Both the position numbers and the translations under genes were made by a program. From positions 248,001 to 312,000 of the forward strand of contig NZ_BAABBO010000009.1 of the NCBI RefSeq assembly GCF_039538005.1: a stretch of 64,000 nt of DNA, in the 5' to 3' direction. Shown in pieces: positions 41,809-50,171 of this stretch (its first letter is position 1; each line of letters opens with the position of its first letter). Below the pieces are notes generated by a model. It saw only the letters and a program-made list of their open reading frames with translations. It did not search any database and was not told where the DNA came from. The DNA is from Allohahella marinimesophila (GTDB taxonomy: Bacteria; Pseudomonadota; Gammaproteobacteria; Pseudomonadales; Oleiphilaceae).

Positions 41809-42114
41809 ATGAACAAAGCTCACCCCAGCGGTCATAGTGACCACGATCATGAACTTGCCGGCGATTCTTCAGCGATGGCTGGACACGCGACGGCCACCCG
41901 CTTGCAGCAACTCGAATCCGCTCTGGAAGATCTGCAGAGCCGATTTCTCTTCCAGGAAGACACCTTGCTGCAGCTCGATGATGCGCTGGTCACCCAGCAG
42001 AACACCATAGACCGACTCGAGAAGCTGCTGGCCGATTTCGCCGACAAGGTGGATCAGCAACTGCATGACCGCCAGGGCGGATCACCTGAGCACGAAAAGC
42101 CACCGCATTATTGA
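41809..42114 (+). CDS. slyX: SlyX-like coiled-coil protein
   Basis: A 101-residue protein. After a histidine/aspartate-rich N-terminus not typical of the family, residues 30-80 form a coiled coil (RLQQLESALEDLQSRFLFQEDTLLQLDDALVTQQNTIDRLEKLL) that matches SlyX. The family-typical end PPHY is present. SlyX has no established function. The next gene starts a short distance downstream. Confidence 0.8.
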   Translation: MNKAHPSGHSDHDHELAGDSSAMAGHATATRLQQLESALEDLQSRFLFQEDTLLQLDDALVTQQNTIDRLEKLLADFADKVDQQLHDRQGGSPEHEKPPHY

Positions 42115-42176
42115 AGGTTTCAGCCTGCAAGCACCACGGCCTGCCGGACGACGCGACTGATAAAGAGGGCTTTACC

Positions 42177-42968
42177 ATGTACAAGACAGGCATTTTGCCG
42201 CCTAGCCGCCTACTGCAGCTGAGGGAGTGCAGCATGGGGCTGGATATCATGCACTATGTAGCCGACTCAGCCTCTCCCTTCAGTGATCGCTTCATTGGCC
42301 GTCGCGCCTACAAGGCCTTCCGCCGCCCGGCGAGCAAGCGCACAGCCATGCTGGTACCCGGCTTCGGCGGCGGTCCACGCTCGCTGTTCGTGCTCAGACA
42401 GACCGCCGAGGACGCAGGATACAGAACAGTGGACTGGGGCCAGGGCTTCAATACTGGCGACGTGCGCCACTTCCTGCCCCTGGTTCAACGGCGGGTTCGC
42501 GAGCTCGCAGAGTCCAGCGGCGAACCAGTCACCCTGATTGGCTGGAGCCTCGGCGGCTATATATCCAGAGAAGTGGCCCGCGATATGCCGCAGCACGTTC
42601 GTCAAGTGATCACCCTGGGCACGCCGGTGATCGGTGGACCTCGCTATACCATCGTAGCCAAATTCTATGAACGGCAGGGCCATGATCTCGATCAGATTGA
42701 AGCGGACATCAAGGCGCGCTACGACAACCCGATTCAGGTGCCCGTCAAGGCCATATATTCGCGACGGGATGGCGTCGTGTCGTGGGAGGCCTGCATCGAC
42801 CACTGGACGCCGGATATCGAGCACATCGAAGTGCCACAGGCTCATCTGGGACTCGGGTTTTCTCCCTCGGTACAGCGTATCGTGAGCCGTTTGCTCAAGG
42901 TCAGCGAGATGGAGGTCACCTCAGCCACACCAGCACCGCTCACCGCCATGTCGACCGGCGAACCCTAA
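42177..42968 (+). CDS. Alpha/beta-hydrolase family protein
   Basis: A 263-residue alpha/beta hydrolase from the ATG at 42177, with AGAGGG upstream. The nucleophile elbow GWSLGGYIS lies near residue 120, after LVPGFGGGPRSLFVLRQTAED. The late DGVVSWEACIDHW and EVPQAHLGLGF supply the putative acid and histidine. No signal peptide. The family resembles the PGAP1/lipase-like class. The substrate is unknown. The gene may be co-transcribed with slyX. Confidence 0.8.
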   Translation: MYKTGILPPSRLLQLRECSMGLDIMHYVADSASPFSDRFIGRRAYKAFRRPASKRTAMLVPGFGGGPRSLFVLRQTAEDAGYRTVDWGQGFNTGDVRHFLPLVQRRVRELAESSGEPVTLIGWSLGGYISREVARDMPQHVRQVITLGTPVIGGPRYTIVAKFYERQGHDLDQIEADIKARYDNPIQVPVKAIYSRRDGVVSWEACIDHWTPDIEHIEVPQAHLGLGFSPSVQRIVSRLLKVSEMEVTSATPAPLTAMSTGEP

Positions 42969-43083
42969 CGGCCCTGTAAAACGGCACCTATCGTCATATT
43001 TTGAGGACCTCTTCCTAAACCATTAATATATAAAGCATGAACGGGACATTACAAATACATTACAGCGTAAGTAATTCCCGCAG

Positions 43084-43163
43084 TTCGTTAATCACTCCGT
43101 CGATCCGGGCCCGTAGCACTCAAAGTGAATTACGGAAGTTCAACCCTAACAGTGATTAACGAA
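43084..43163. repeat. 13-bp inverted repeat upstream of the outer-membrane protein gene
   Basis: TTCGTTAATCACT (43084-43096) and AGTGATTAACGAA (43151-43163) are perfectly complementary, 54 bases apart. The second arm ends 11 bases before the ATG at 43175, so the stem would lie right at the ribosome-binding site if transcribed. It could also be a regulator-binding pair. Confidence 0.5.
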
Positions 43164-43174
43164 TCGGAGTTACT

Positions 43175-43690
43175 ATGAAAACCACAAGGACATTAGCAAT
43201 CGCAGCACTGTGCAGCGGCCTTTCCGTTGGCGCCTACGCCGAACCTCAGACTGGAGACCAGCTGTTGACGCTCGCTGGCTCGGGTGCGAGCAACAAGGAC
43301 TTTGAGGCGAACGTTTTCAACCTGAGTTTTGACTACGGTAAATACCTGTCACCTGAGGGTGTAGCTGGTATTCGCCAGAGCGTTGGTATTGCCGACACGG
43401 GCGACGACAACAACTGGAACGGCGCGACCCGCCTCTTCTATGACTATCACTTTGGTAATACCGAGTGGCGTCCATTCGTAGGCGCTAACATTGGTATGGT
43501 ATACGGTGATGGGGTCGAGGAAACCGGGTTTGCGGGCCCTGAGGCCGGTGTGAAGTACTTCGTCAAAGATGACACCTTCGTTCAGCTGCAGGCTGAATAC
43601 CAGTTCTTCTTCGATTCCAGCAATGAAGCGCAGGATAACTTCGACGACGGCTCGTTCGTATACAGCCTCGGTATGGGTATCACGTTCTAA
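43175..43690 (+). CDS. Predicted outer-membrane beta-barrel protein
   Basis: A 171-residue protein with a clear signal peptide (MKTTRTLAIAALCSGLSVGAYA). An eight-stranded barrel-like body follows, with alternating aromatic strands (VFNLSFDYGKYL, RLFYDYHFG, WRPFVGANIGMVYG, FVQLQAEYQFFF), ending in ...YSLGMGITF with a C-terminal phenylalanine as in outer-membrane proteins. The OmpA/OmpW-like small barrel family fits. The function is unknown. An intrinsic terminator follows at 43713-43747. Confidence 0.82.
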   Translation: MKTTRTLAIAALCSGLSVGAYAEPQTGDQLLTLAGSGASNKDFEANVFNLSFDYGKYLSPEGVAGIRQSVGIADTGDDNNWNGATRLFYDYHFGNTEWRPFVGANIGMVYGDGVEETGFAGPEAGVKYFVKDDTFVQLQAEYQFFFDSSNEAQDNFDDGSFVYSLGMGITF

Positions 43691-43712
43691 GGTAGCGCCA
43701 CAGCTATCCGCG

Positions 43713-43747
43713 AGGCCGCCACTGATGATCAGTCGCGGCCTTTTTTG
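43713..43747. terminator. Intrinsic terminator between the barrel gene and yicC
   Basis: AGGCCGC pairs with GCGGCCT, with ACTGA/TCAGT extending the stem, followed by a T-run on the plus strand. It lies between two converging genes. Confidence 0.85.
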
Positions 43748-44614
43748 TTATTCAATATTCTGGATCTGCTCTCTCATTTGTTCGATGAGCACCTTGATTT
43801 CCACGGCCTGCTGACTGGTTGAGCTGGCCAGGGACTTGGACGACAGGGTATTGGCTTCGCGATTCAGCTCCTGCATCAGGAAATCCAGACGACGGCCCAC
43901 TGGCTCGTTTTTTACCAGATTATTACCAATTTCCTTCAGATGCGATTCCAGCCGGTCGAGCTCTTCGGCCACGTCGGCCTTCTGTAGCATGATCACGAGC
44001 TCCTGTTCGATACGATGGTCATCGATCTGCTCCTGCAAGTCGGCAATACGTGCGCGAATGGCATCGGCCTGGCGATCCATGATGATCGGCAGTTGATCGC
44101 GCACGGCTCGCACCTGAGCGCGAATACCGTCAATTCGGGTTTCGATCATCGGCAGGATTCGGGCGCCTTCGCGGGCGCGCATGGCACACAGCTCTTCCAG
44201 CGCTTCGGCGAAGAGCGTCAGCGCGTCTTGCTGAATCGACTCCAGATCGTCTTCGCCGCGTTGCCATACCCCTGGAAACTGCAGGATATCGAGCGCGCTG
44301 ATGTGGGCGGGGTTGTCGAGTATGCGGGCAATGCGATCCATGGCGGAATGGAGCTCGGTGACCAGCTCCAGGTTTACCTCGATAGGCTGAACCTGTCCTG
44401 ATGACGCCTCGTAGCGCAGCATGCACTCCACCTTGCCACGCTGCACGTGGCTCCGCATGACCGAGCGCAATTCTGCATCGATTTCGCGAAAGCCATCCGG
44501 CAAGCGTATCGAAGGCTCCAGATAGCGATGGTTCACCGATCTGAGCTCCCACACCAGTGTGCCGGTCTCAGTCTGTGATTCCTTTCTGGCATACGCCGTC
44601 ATGCTGTTCAGCAT
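43748..44614 (-). CDS. yicC: YicC-family endoribonuclease
   Basis: A 288-residue YicC protein. It begins MLNSMTAYARKESQTETGTLVWELRSVNHRYLEP and contains RGKVECMLRY, FPGVW and the C-terminal GRRLDFLMQELNREANTLSSKS signature. YicC and its relatives form a family of endoribonucleases that affect small-RNA turnover. It is divergent from rph across 44615-44816, as in Pseudomonas. Confidence 0.93.
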   Translation of the reverse strand: MLNSMTAYARKESQTETGTLVWELRSVNHRYLEPSIRLPDGFREIDAELRSVMRSHVQRGKVECMLRYEASSGQVQPIEVNLELVTELHSAMDRIARILDNPAHISALDILQFPGVWQRGEDDLESIQQDALTLFAEALEELCAMRAREGARILPMIETRIDGIRAQVRAVRDQLPIIMDRQADAIRARIADLQEQIDDHRIEQELVIMLQKADVAEELDRLESHLKEIGNNLVKNEPVGRRLDFLMQELNREANTLSSKSLASSTSQQAVEIKVLIEQMREQIQNIE

Positions 44615-44816
44615 CGTTTGCTCCAGTTGTTGTTATGGCTGCTTCAGCGATCATACAGTCGCCCGGCATACGCCGCCATAGCCGAAAAGTCCCGGATATC
44701 CGCTGCCGGACATACCCGGGGAACGGCTTTCAGGGCTGTGGTATGATGACCGCCCATTACGGGAGACGCCCAGATCGTCTTCTGGAACTGATCATTGAAC
44801 AGAGATACGAGACCTT

Positions 44817-45533
44817 ATGCGCCCAAGCGGACGACAGAACGACGACACCAGAGCAATCACCATTCAGCGCCAGTTCACGAAGCATGCCGAGGGCTCGGTT
44901 CTCGTTTCTTTTGGCGACACCAAGGTCATCTGCACCGCCACCATCGAAGCTGGCGTGCCGCGATTTCTGCGCGGCGAAGATCAGGGCTGGCTGACGGCTG
45001 AATACAGCATGCTGCCGCGCTCAACCAATACGCGTAACCAGAGAGAAGCCGCAAGAGGCAAACAGGGTGGCCGTACCGTAGAGATTCAGCGATTGATTGG
45101 CCGCGCACTGCGGGCAGCCGTCGACATGAAGAAGATGCCAAATGTCTCCATCACACTGGATTGCGACGTCATACAGGCTGACGGTGGCACGAGAACGGCT
45201 TCGATCAGCGGCGCCTATGTCGCGCTGGCAGATGCCATCGCGTTTGGCATGGCCAAGGGCCTGCTCAAGAAGAACCCACTGATGCACAAGGTAGCTGCGA
45301 TTTCTGTGGGCATGGTTGGCGGGGTGCCGGTTCTGGATCTTGACTATATCGAGGATTCAAAAGCCGATACCGACATGAACATCGTCATGACCAGCGCAGG
45401 CGGATTCGTCGAAGTGCAGGGCACTGCTGAAGCAGAACCCTTCACTGGCAGCCAGTTTGCGGAAATGCTGAAACTGGCAGAGGTCGGTTGCCGACACATC
45501 TTCGACGTACAGGAAGCCGCTCTGAACAGCTAG
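44817..45533 (+). CDS. rph: Ribonuclease PH
   Basis: A 238-residue phosphorolytic 3'-5' exoribonuclease that trims tRNA 3' ends. Conserved: MRPSGRQNDDTRAITIQRQF, RSTNTRNQREAARGKQGGRTVEIQRLIGRALRAAVD, VSITLDCDVIQADGGTRTASISG and a phosphate-binding arginine set. Full length. Adjacent to yicC as in Pseudomonas, and 8 bases from the converging crc gene. Confidence 0.95.
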   Translation: MRPSGRQNDDTRAITIQRQFTKHAEGSVLVSFGDTKVICTATIEAGVPRFLRGEDQGWLTAEYSMLPRSTNTRNQREAARGKQGGRTVEIQRLIGRALRAAVDMKKMPNVSITLDCDVIQADGGTRTASISGAYVALADAIAFGMAKGLLKKNPLMHKVAAISVGMVGGVPVLDLDYIEDSKADTDMNIVMTSAGGFVEVQGTAEAEPFTGSQFAEMLKLAEVGCRHIFDVQEAALNS

Positions 45534-45541
45534 CGTCCCAT

Positions 45542-46315
45542 TTAGTAAGGAATATCGTAATCCACGATGACCGGAAAGTGATCTGAAAAGGTCGCTGTCC
45601 GGTCGATCCAGGCTGTTTCTACCGTGCCCGCCAGACCTGGCGACGCGATCTGATAATCCACCCGAATGCCTGGCTTTCGCTTCGACATGGCGCAGGCCTC
45701 TGGCTGCCAGCTAAATTCGGACGAGCCTTTCTCCACAGCCCTGAAGCTGTCGATATACGCCATTTCGTCGAAGATCTTGTCAAGCATCGCCCGTTCCGGG
45801 CCAAGAAAGCCCGACAGCTCTGTCTTGTGAAAGATCGCGTCCGCATCGGTCACCAGATGCGCGGTCTGCAAATTGCCGCAGAACAGAAATTGCCTGCGCT
45901 TGCGAAGTGTCTTGTTCAGATGCGCCGTGAAGGCTTCGAGAAAATCGTTCTTCATGTCCTGCAGCGGCGGATTGGTCAAAGCATCCGGCAATAGAAACGA
46001 AGCGACACTGACCGCATCGAAATCGGCCTGTAGAAAGGCGCCGCGCATATCGGCCTGTGGATAAGCGAAGCCCATCATGATGGCCTTGGGGACCTGGCGT
46101 GTGTAGATGCCTACGCCCCCATCTTCCAAATTCTCACCATCGAGGAAATAGCCTTCGTAGCCATCCGGGCGATACGGGCCATCTTCGAGCTCGTACACCC
46201 GCATTCGGTGATCCTGAATACAGATGACGTCAGCATCAGCTCCCTTTATCCAGTCGAAAAAACCCGCTTCGATCGCTCGTTGCAGACCATTCAGACTGAC
46301 CGTCACAACCCTCAT
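45542..46315 (-). CDS. crc: Catabolite repression control protein Crc
   Basis: A 257-residue member of the exonuclease III-like fold family, the length of Pseudomonas Crc. Matching stretches: MRVVTVSLNGLQRAIEAGFFDW, ADVICIQDHR, GGVGIYTRQVPKAIM, LQADFDAVSVASFLLPD and the final FSDHFPVIVDYD. Several catalytic positions of true nucleases are changed, as known for Crc. With Hfq it represses translation of catabolic mRNAs. Position between rph and pyrE is diagnostic for Pseudomonas. Confidence 0.9.
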   Translation of the reverse strand: MRVVTVSLNGLQRAIEAGFFDWIKGADADVICIQDHRMRVYELEDGPYRPDGYEGYFLDGENLEDGGVGIYTRQVPKAIMMGFAYPQADMRGAFLQADFDAVSVASFLLPDALTNPPLQDMKNDFLEAFTAHLNKTLRKRRQFLFCGNLQTAHLVTDADAIFHKTELSGFLGPERAMLDKIFDEMAYIDSFRAVEKGSSEFSWQPEACAMSKRKPGIRVDYQIASPGLAGTVETAWIDRTATFSDHFPVIVDYDIPY

Positions 46316-46405
46316 CCGATGTCACCTGTCCATTATTCGGTGTATGATACTAAACTTCATTTTTATTCATCATTTCTATTCAGATTCGTCTTCAATTACA
46401 AGTAT

Positions 46406-47059
46406 ATGCATAATTTTCAGAAAAACTTCATCGAATTCGCCATTGATTGCCAGGCCTTGCGCTTTGGGCGTTTCACTTTGAAATCCGGTCGAATCAGCCC
46501 GTATTTCTTCAACGCCGGTGCTTTTAACACATCAGGCGCGCTGGCGCAGCTGGGGAGTTTTTACGCCCAGGCGCTGCAGTTCTCCAGCCAGCAGTTCGAC
46601 GGCCTCTTTGGCCCGGCCTACAAGGGCATCCCCCTTGCGACGGCCATGGGTGTCGCCCTCTATCGCGATCACGATCTCGATCTGCCGGTCACCTTCAACC
46701 GGAAAGAGGCCAAGGCGCATGGTGAAGGCGGCATACTCGTCGGTGCGCCCCTGAAAGGACGAATTCTTATTGTCGACGATGTCATCACGGCCGGCACCGC
46801 CATTCGCGAATCCATCGCTATCATTCGGGCCTCTGGCGCCGAAGCGGCCGGCGTGCTCGTTGCGCTCGATCGCCAGGAAACGGGACCGGACAGTCAACAG
46901 CGCCTGTCAGCGATTGCGGCGGTGACTGAAGAATTTGGCATCCCTGTTACCCCCATCATTTCCCTCGGCCAGATTCTGGATTACCTGGACGATCATCCTG
47001 ACCTGAGCGAGCATCGGGACGCCATGGCCGAGTACAGGGCCAACTACGGCGTCGCCTGA
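46406..47059 (+). CDS. pyrE: Orotate phosphoribosyltransferase
   Basis: A 217-residue enzyme from the ATG at 46406, which starts MHNFQKNFIEFAIDCQALRFG as in Pseudomonas. The PRPP-binding loop reads ILIVDDVITAGTAIRES, and YFFNAG and GPAYKGIPLA are conserved. It converts orotate and PRPP to OMP in pyrimidine synthesis. The frame runs open to 46208, but that part overlaps crc on the other strand. The region before the start is AT-rich with TATGAT at 46343-46348 as a -10 candidate. Confidence 0.95.
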   Translation: MHNFQKNFIEFAIDCQALRFGRFTLKSGRISPYFFNAGAFNTSGALAQLGSFYAQALQFSSQQFDGLFGPAYKGIPLATAMGVALYRDHDLDLPVTFNRKEAKAHGEGGILVGAPLKGRILIVDDVITAGTAIRESIAIIRASGAEAAGVLVALDRQETGPDSQQRLSAIAAVTEEFGIPVTPIISLGQILDYLDDHPDLSEHRDAMAEYRANYGVA

Positions 47060-47162
47060 CCCACTGGCTCAACGCCACCCCTTGGCGTGGCCGCTTTCGC
47101 GGACCTGTACTACACTGAGAATCTGACACAGTTCTCAATCAGGCCAGGATTCCGACACCACC

Positions 47163-47822
47163 ATGACAGCACCGTTGTACGCCGCTGGCCTTGCCTTGCG
47201 CCGCTGGCAGATGCTCACCCTGGTCATCTTGACCTGTTTGCTGGCTATGCCGCTTCAGGCCGAGGTCGTCTACTATCGCTATAAAGATGCCAATGGCATG
47301 ACCGTGCTTGGCAGCTCCGTACCACCGGAGCTGGCGCGTCAAGGCTATCAGGTCGTAAATATTCGTGGTCGGGTCATTCGTGAAATAGCGCCGGCGCTGA
47401 CCGAAGCCGAACTCGCCGAAAAAGAGCGACTGAAGCGCGAAGCCGCAGAGGCCAGGCGCAAGCAGATCGAGCGACGCGAGCAGGATCGTACGCTGTTGCA
47501 GCTCTACCGAACCCCGGCGGACGCCGAGCGGGCACGGGATCGACGGCTGCAAGAGTTGCAGGCGCTGATTCAGTTCAAGAAGAACCACCTTAATTCTTTG
47601 ACCAAAGACCTCATGCAGTATGAAGCAAAGGCTGCCGAGATAGAACGCCTTGGGCGCCAGATACCACAGGCCGTAATGATTGATATTGATCGCACTCAGA
47701 AGAGCATAGGAACGCTTGAGACTGAGATCAACGAGGCAGAACGTCAGGCTAGCGCGGTCGAGGCGGAATTCGTCACCATTATCTCACGGCTTGAATACCT
47801 GCAGACTCTGCAGGATCAATAA
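47163..47822 (+). CDS. DUF4124-domain protein with coiled coil
   Basis: A 219-residue exported protein: signal-like hydrophobic segment, then VVYYRYKDANGMTVLGSSVPPELARQGYQVVN, a DUF4124 domain, and a long Glu/Arg/Lys-rich coiled coil through residues 75-215. No enzymatic motif. Genes of this type occur next to pyrE-argB in several Pseudomonas genomes. An inverted repeat, AGCCGGG/CCCGGCT, follows the stop (about 47824-47843) as a likely terminator. Confidence 0.75.
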   Translation: MTAPLYAAGLALRRWQMLTLVILTCLLAMPLQAEVVYYRYKDANGMTVLGSSVPPELARQGYQVVNIRGRVIREIAPALTEAELAEKERLKREAAEARRKQIERREQDRTLLQLYRTPADAERARDRRLQELQALIQFKKNHLNSLTKDLMQYEAKAAEIERLGRQIPQAVMIDIDRTQKSIGTLETEINEAERQASAVEAEFVTIISRLEYLQTLQDQ

Positions 47823-47850
47823 AAAGCCGGGCAGGACCCGGCTCTTCATA
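47822..47850. terminator. Likely intrinsic terminator
   Basis: AAAGCCGGGCAGGACCCGGCTCTT: a GC-rich 7-bp stem flanked by A and T residues, between the converging DUF4124 and phasin genes. Confidence 0.65.
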
Positions 47851-47906
47851 CTCACTTTGACAGCAAGCCACACAGGCTGGCATTCAGCCAGACTGCATGT
47901 TCGGTA

Positions 47907-48284
47907 CTAGAGCGCGTCTACTGCTTCGTCAACCTTGCGGGTCGCAGTCTTGGTGTTGCGCTTGACGCTGGTCTTGGCCTTGTCAGTCACCTTTTTCGCG
48001 TCTGCCTTGACTTCCTTTTCAGAAGTTTCGAACTTGGCGATCAGGTCCTGTGCAAAGGTGTTGACCTTGGTATTCAGGCCAAGTACTGATGAGTACAGGC
48101 TGTCGAGAACCTTGTCGTGCTTGGCACGGAGATCCTTGACTGAATAGCTTCGCGCTTCTGCTTCGATTTTCTCAGCGAATTCGAAAGGCTTGGCAATCAC
48201 TGCGCGATGCTGCTCTTCGATAGTCTTGACTGCTTTCTCGACAGCTTCCTGAACCTGTTCCTGATATGTCTTGAGCTTGCTCAT
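47907..48284 (-). CDS. Phasin-family protein
   Basis: A 125-residue, highly charged all-helical protein (VQEAVEKAVKTIEEQHRAVIAKPFEFAEK, then VLDSLYSSVLGLNTKVNTFAQDLI and a Lys/Ala-rich tail with VTDKAKTSVKRNTKT). The pattern fits the phasin family, whose members coat polyhydroxyalkanoate granules. The tail resembles histone-like AlgP/PhaF repeats, so nucleoid association is an alternative. A good AAGGAG site precedes the ATG. 48285-48548 contains no gene. Confidence 0.75.
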   Translation of the reverse strand: MSKLKTYQEQVQEAVEKAVKTIEEQHRAVIAKPFEFAEKIEAEARSYSVKDLRAKHDKVLDSLYSSVLGLNTKVNTFAQDLIAKFETSEKEVKADAKKVTDKAKTSVKRNTKTATRKVDEAVDAL

Positions 48285-48548
48285 TGTAAAACTCCTTTTC
48301 TAATGTCTGAGGTGCAGTTCGTCCCGGTAACCACGCAGGGCGTGGGAAAAATTCCGGAAAGTGCTGCTGTCCCGTTTCAGGCCAGGCGAAACGACAATCG
48401 TCTCGACCTGACTTGCGATCTGAAAATCACTGGGCCGTTTACATCAGGCTGGTGTGTTCAATGATCTTGAGGTGATCCTACGGAGAACAATTAGAATATT
48501 CATACTAATAGAGTGCCAGAACTTACAAGCCTTCCGGAAACCAGTGTT

Positions 48549-49613
48549 TTAGTCGGGAAATAACGCTGTGGTCATGCGCAGAAGCATCGCAGACGGGTCC
48601 TTCAGCACCGACGCGGCTGAGGGATCGGCATCCGCTGCCTGCCGTTGGTAACTGGCCGTATGCAGGCTCAACATGCGGGCTGCGTAAAAACGCGCAGCAG
48701 CGAAGCCCAGAAGTTCCGGCCAGAGCGCCTTTTCTTCAGTCGTTAGACTTCGGTGAGATTCATAACCGTCGAAAAGCGCAGCGATTCTGTCGGGCAGAAG
48801 CTGCGTACCATCCCAGCACCAGTCATTGGCAGCAATGGCAAGATCCAGCGCTGCGCTGTCAGGCCCAGAACGATAGAAATCGATAATACCGCTGAGCTGC
48901 ACAGGCGGCTGCGCCGAGGTCGCCTGTTCGTCACCTCGAAACAGCGCATTATCGATAAACAGGTCTCCGTGAGTCCAGCTCATCGGAAGCGCTTCAAGGT
49001 CTGAAACAACAGCGGACAACCGGGCATGAATCCGTTTGAGCTCAACACCGTGTTCAGGCTCGACCCAGGCCTGGCATCGATCGAGGGCTTGCAGTGTCCA
49101 GCTGAAACCACGTTCGACCCGATCCTGTTCGCCCAGATCTAAAGTGAGACTGTGCAGCGCACCGAGAAAGCTTCCTGCCGCGCGGCAATGGCCAGGCTGC
49201 ACTTCATCAGCCTGCAGCACCCGGCCTTCGAGCATCGGCACCACCATGAGCGGCTTACCGGCATGAGTGAATACGCTCTCTCCGAGTTCGTCTGCGAACA
49301 TGCCTGGCACCGGCAATCCTGCATTGGCCATGAGCGCCACATGCTTCACAATCGGATCAAGCTGACTGCGGTCGAGCATTTCGACGATGGTGACGATAAG
49401 CGGGACCGGGCCTGCGGAACACTGCAAGCCTGCGAGATCGGGCAGGCCGCTGATGATTCGCCCCCGCAATCCCTGGGCCGATACGACAACCAGATAGTTA
49501 CTGTTTTCGATACCATCGCTGATCTGTTGCAGCCTCTGGACGACCGGCTCGACGAAGAGACGTTCGAGTACCGGCTGCAGGGACGCAACGACCAGCTCAG
49601 TGAACGCTGCCAC
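48549..49613 (-). CDS. thrB: Homoserine kinase ThrB (type II, APH fold)
   Basis: A 354-residue aminoglycoside-phosphotransferase-fold kinase. The catalytic loop SWTHGDLFIDNALFRGD corresponds to HGD-x-x-x-x-N, and SGIIDFYRSGPDSAALDLAIAANDW is the metal-binding DFY segment. Position next to DUF2782 and polA matches the Pseudomonas thrB locus. It is about 40 residues longer than P. aeruginosa ThrB, with an insertion between the second and third strands. It phosphorylates homoserine in threonine synthesis. GTG start. Confidence 0.75.
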   Translation of the reverse strand: MAAFTELVVASLQPVLERLFVEPVVQRLQQISDGIENSNYLVVVSAQGLRGRIISGLPDLAGLQCSAGPVPLIVTIVEMLDRSQLDPIVKHVALMANAGLPVPGMFADELGESVFTHAGKPLMVVPMLEGRVLQADEVQPGHCRAAGSFLGALHSLTLDLGEQDRVERGFSWTLQALDRCQAWVEPEHGVELKRIHARLSAVVSDLEALPMSWTHGDLFIDNALFRGDEQATSAQPPVQLSGIIDFYRSGPDSAALDLAIAANDWCWDGTQLLPDRIAALFDGYESHRSLTTEEKALWPELLGFAAARFYAARMLSLHTASYQRQAADADPSAASVLKDPSAMLLRMTTALFPD

Positions 49614-49642
49614 CGCTCAGCCCATCCGGGGCATGGTGCTGA

Positions 49643-50065
49643 CTACCACTGGAACAATTTCCACGTCGGATATGAAGGATTCGGCCCGTCCGATTGCACC
49701 AGCGCGCCATCCTGTCCGGGAATGAGATAATAGGCCGGGCCTACTTTCGGCTGAACCTTGACCTGAACGAGTTCGCCGTTGACGCGATACTCATAACGCG
49801 TTTCGTTCTCGCCATAACGAATTTCAATTTCAGGTTCGCCGGTGAGCTCCTGTCCGGTCTGCGGATCTTCCTGGAGCTGTTGTGCAGCTGCACCAGGCTC
49901 GGCTTCCGCAACTGCGTGAGTCGTCAGGGCTGTCAGCACCGCCGTAGCCAGGATGCGCTGCGCCAATCTGGCTACGACAGGTTTCAGCAGATCCAGGCGG
50001 TCACCAGGGAAATATCCGCTGCCGGATGCTGCGCCTTCGGGCTGCTTGCTGTTAATATGCTTCAC
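49643..50065 (-). CDS. DUF2782 family exported protein
   Basis: A 140-residue protein from the GTG at 50065, supported by GGAG six bases upstream. A hydrophobic segment ending ATAVLTALTTHAVAEAE is followed by the DUF2782 pattern EIEIRYGENETRYEYRVNGELVQVKVQPKVGPAYYLI and a C-terminal WKLFQW. Genes of this family lie between polA and thrB in Pseudomonas. Function unknown. It is divergent from polA across the 34-bp palindrome. Confidence 0.8.
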   Translation of the reverse strand: MKHINSKQPEGAASGSGYFPGDRLDLLKPVVARLAQRILATAVLTALTTHAVAEAEPGAAAQQLQEDPQTGQELTGEPEIEIRYGENETRYEYRVNGELVQVKVQPKVGPAYYLIPGQDGALVQSDGPNPSYPTWKLFQW

Positions 50066-50093
50066 ACGTTTCTCCACGCTCTACCGATACGCT

Positions 50094-50127
50094 GCGCCCG
50101 GGCCAGTCCGCGGACTGGCCCGGGCGC
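50094..50127. repeat. Perfect 34-bp palindrome between DUF2782 and polA
   Basis: GCGCCCGGGCCAGTCCG is followed directly by its exact reverse complement, with no spacer, giving 17-bp arms of mostly G and C. It lies 28 bases from the DUF2782 start and 44 bases from the polA start, in the shared 5' region of two divergent genes. No T-tract follows on either side. Confidence 0.85.
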
Positions 50128-50171
50128 GCTGTTGATGCCCTGATTCCCGAACAGCTTCTGGTCCGACTGAT

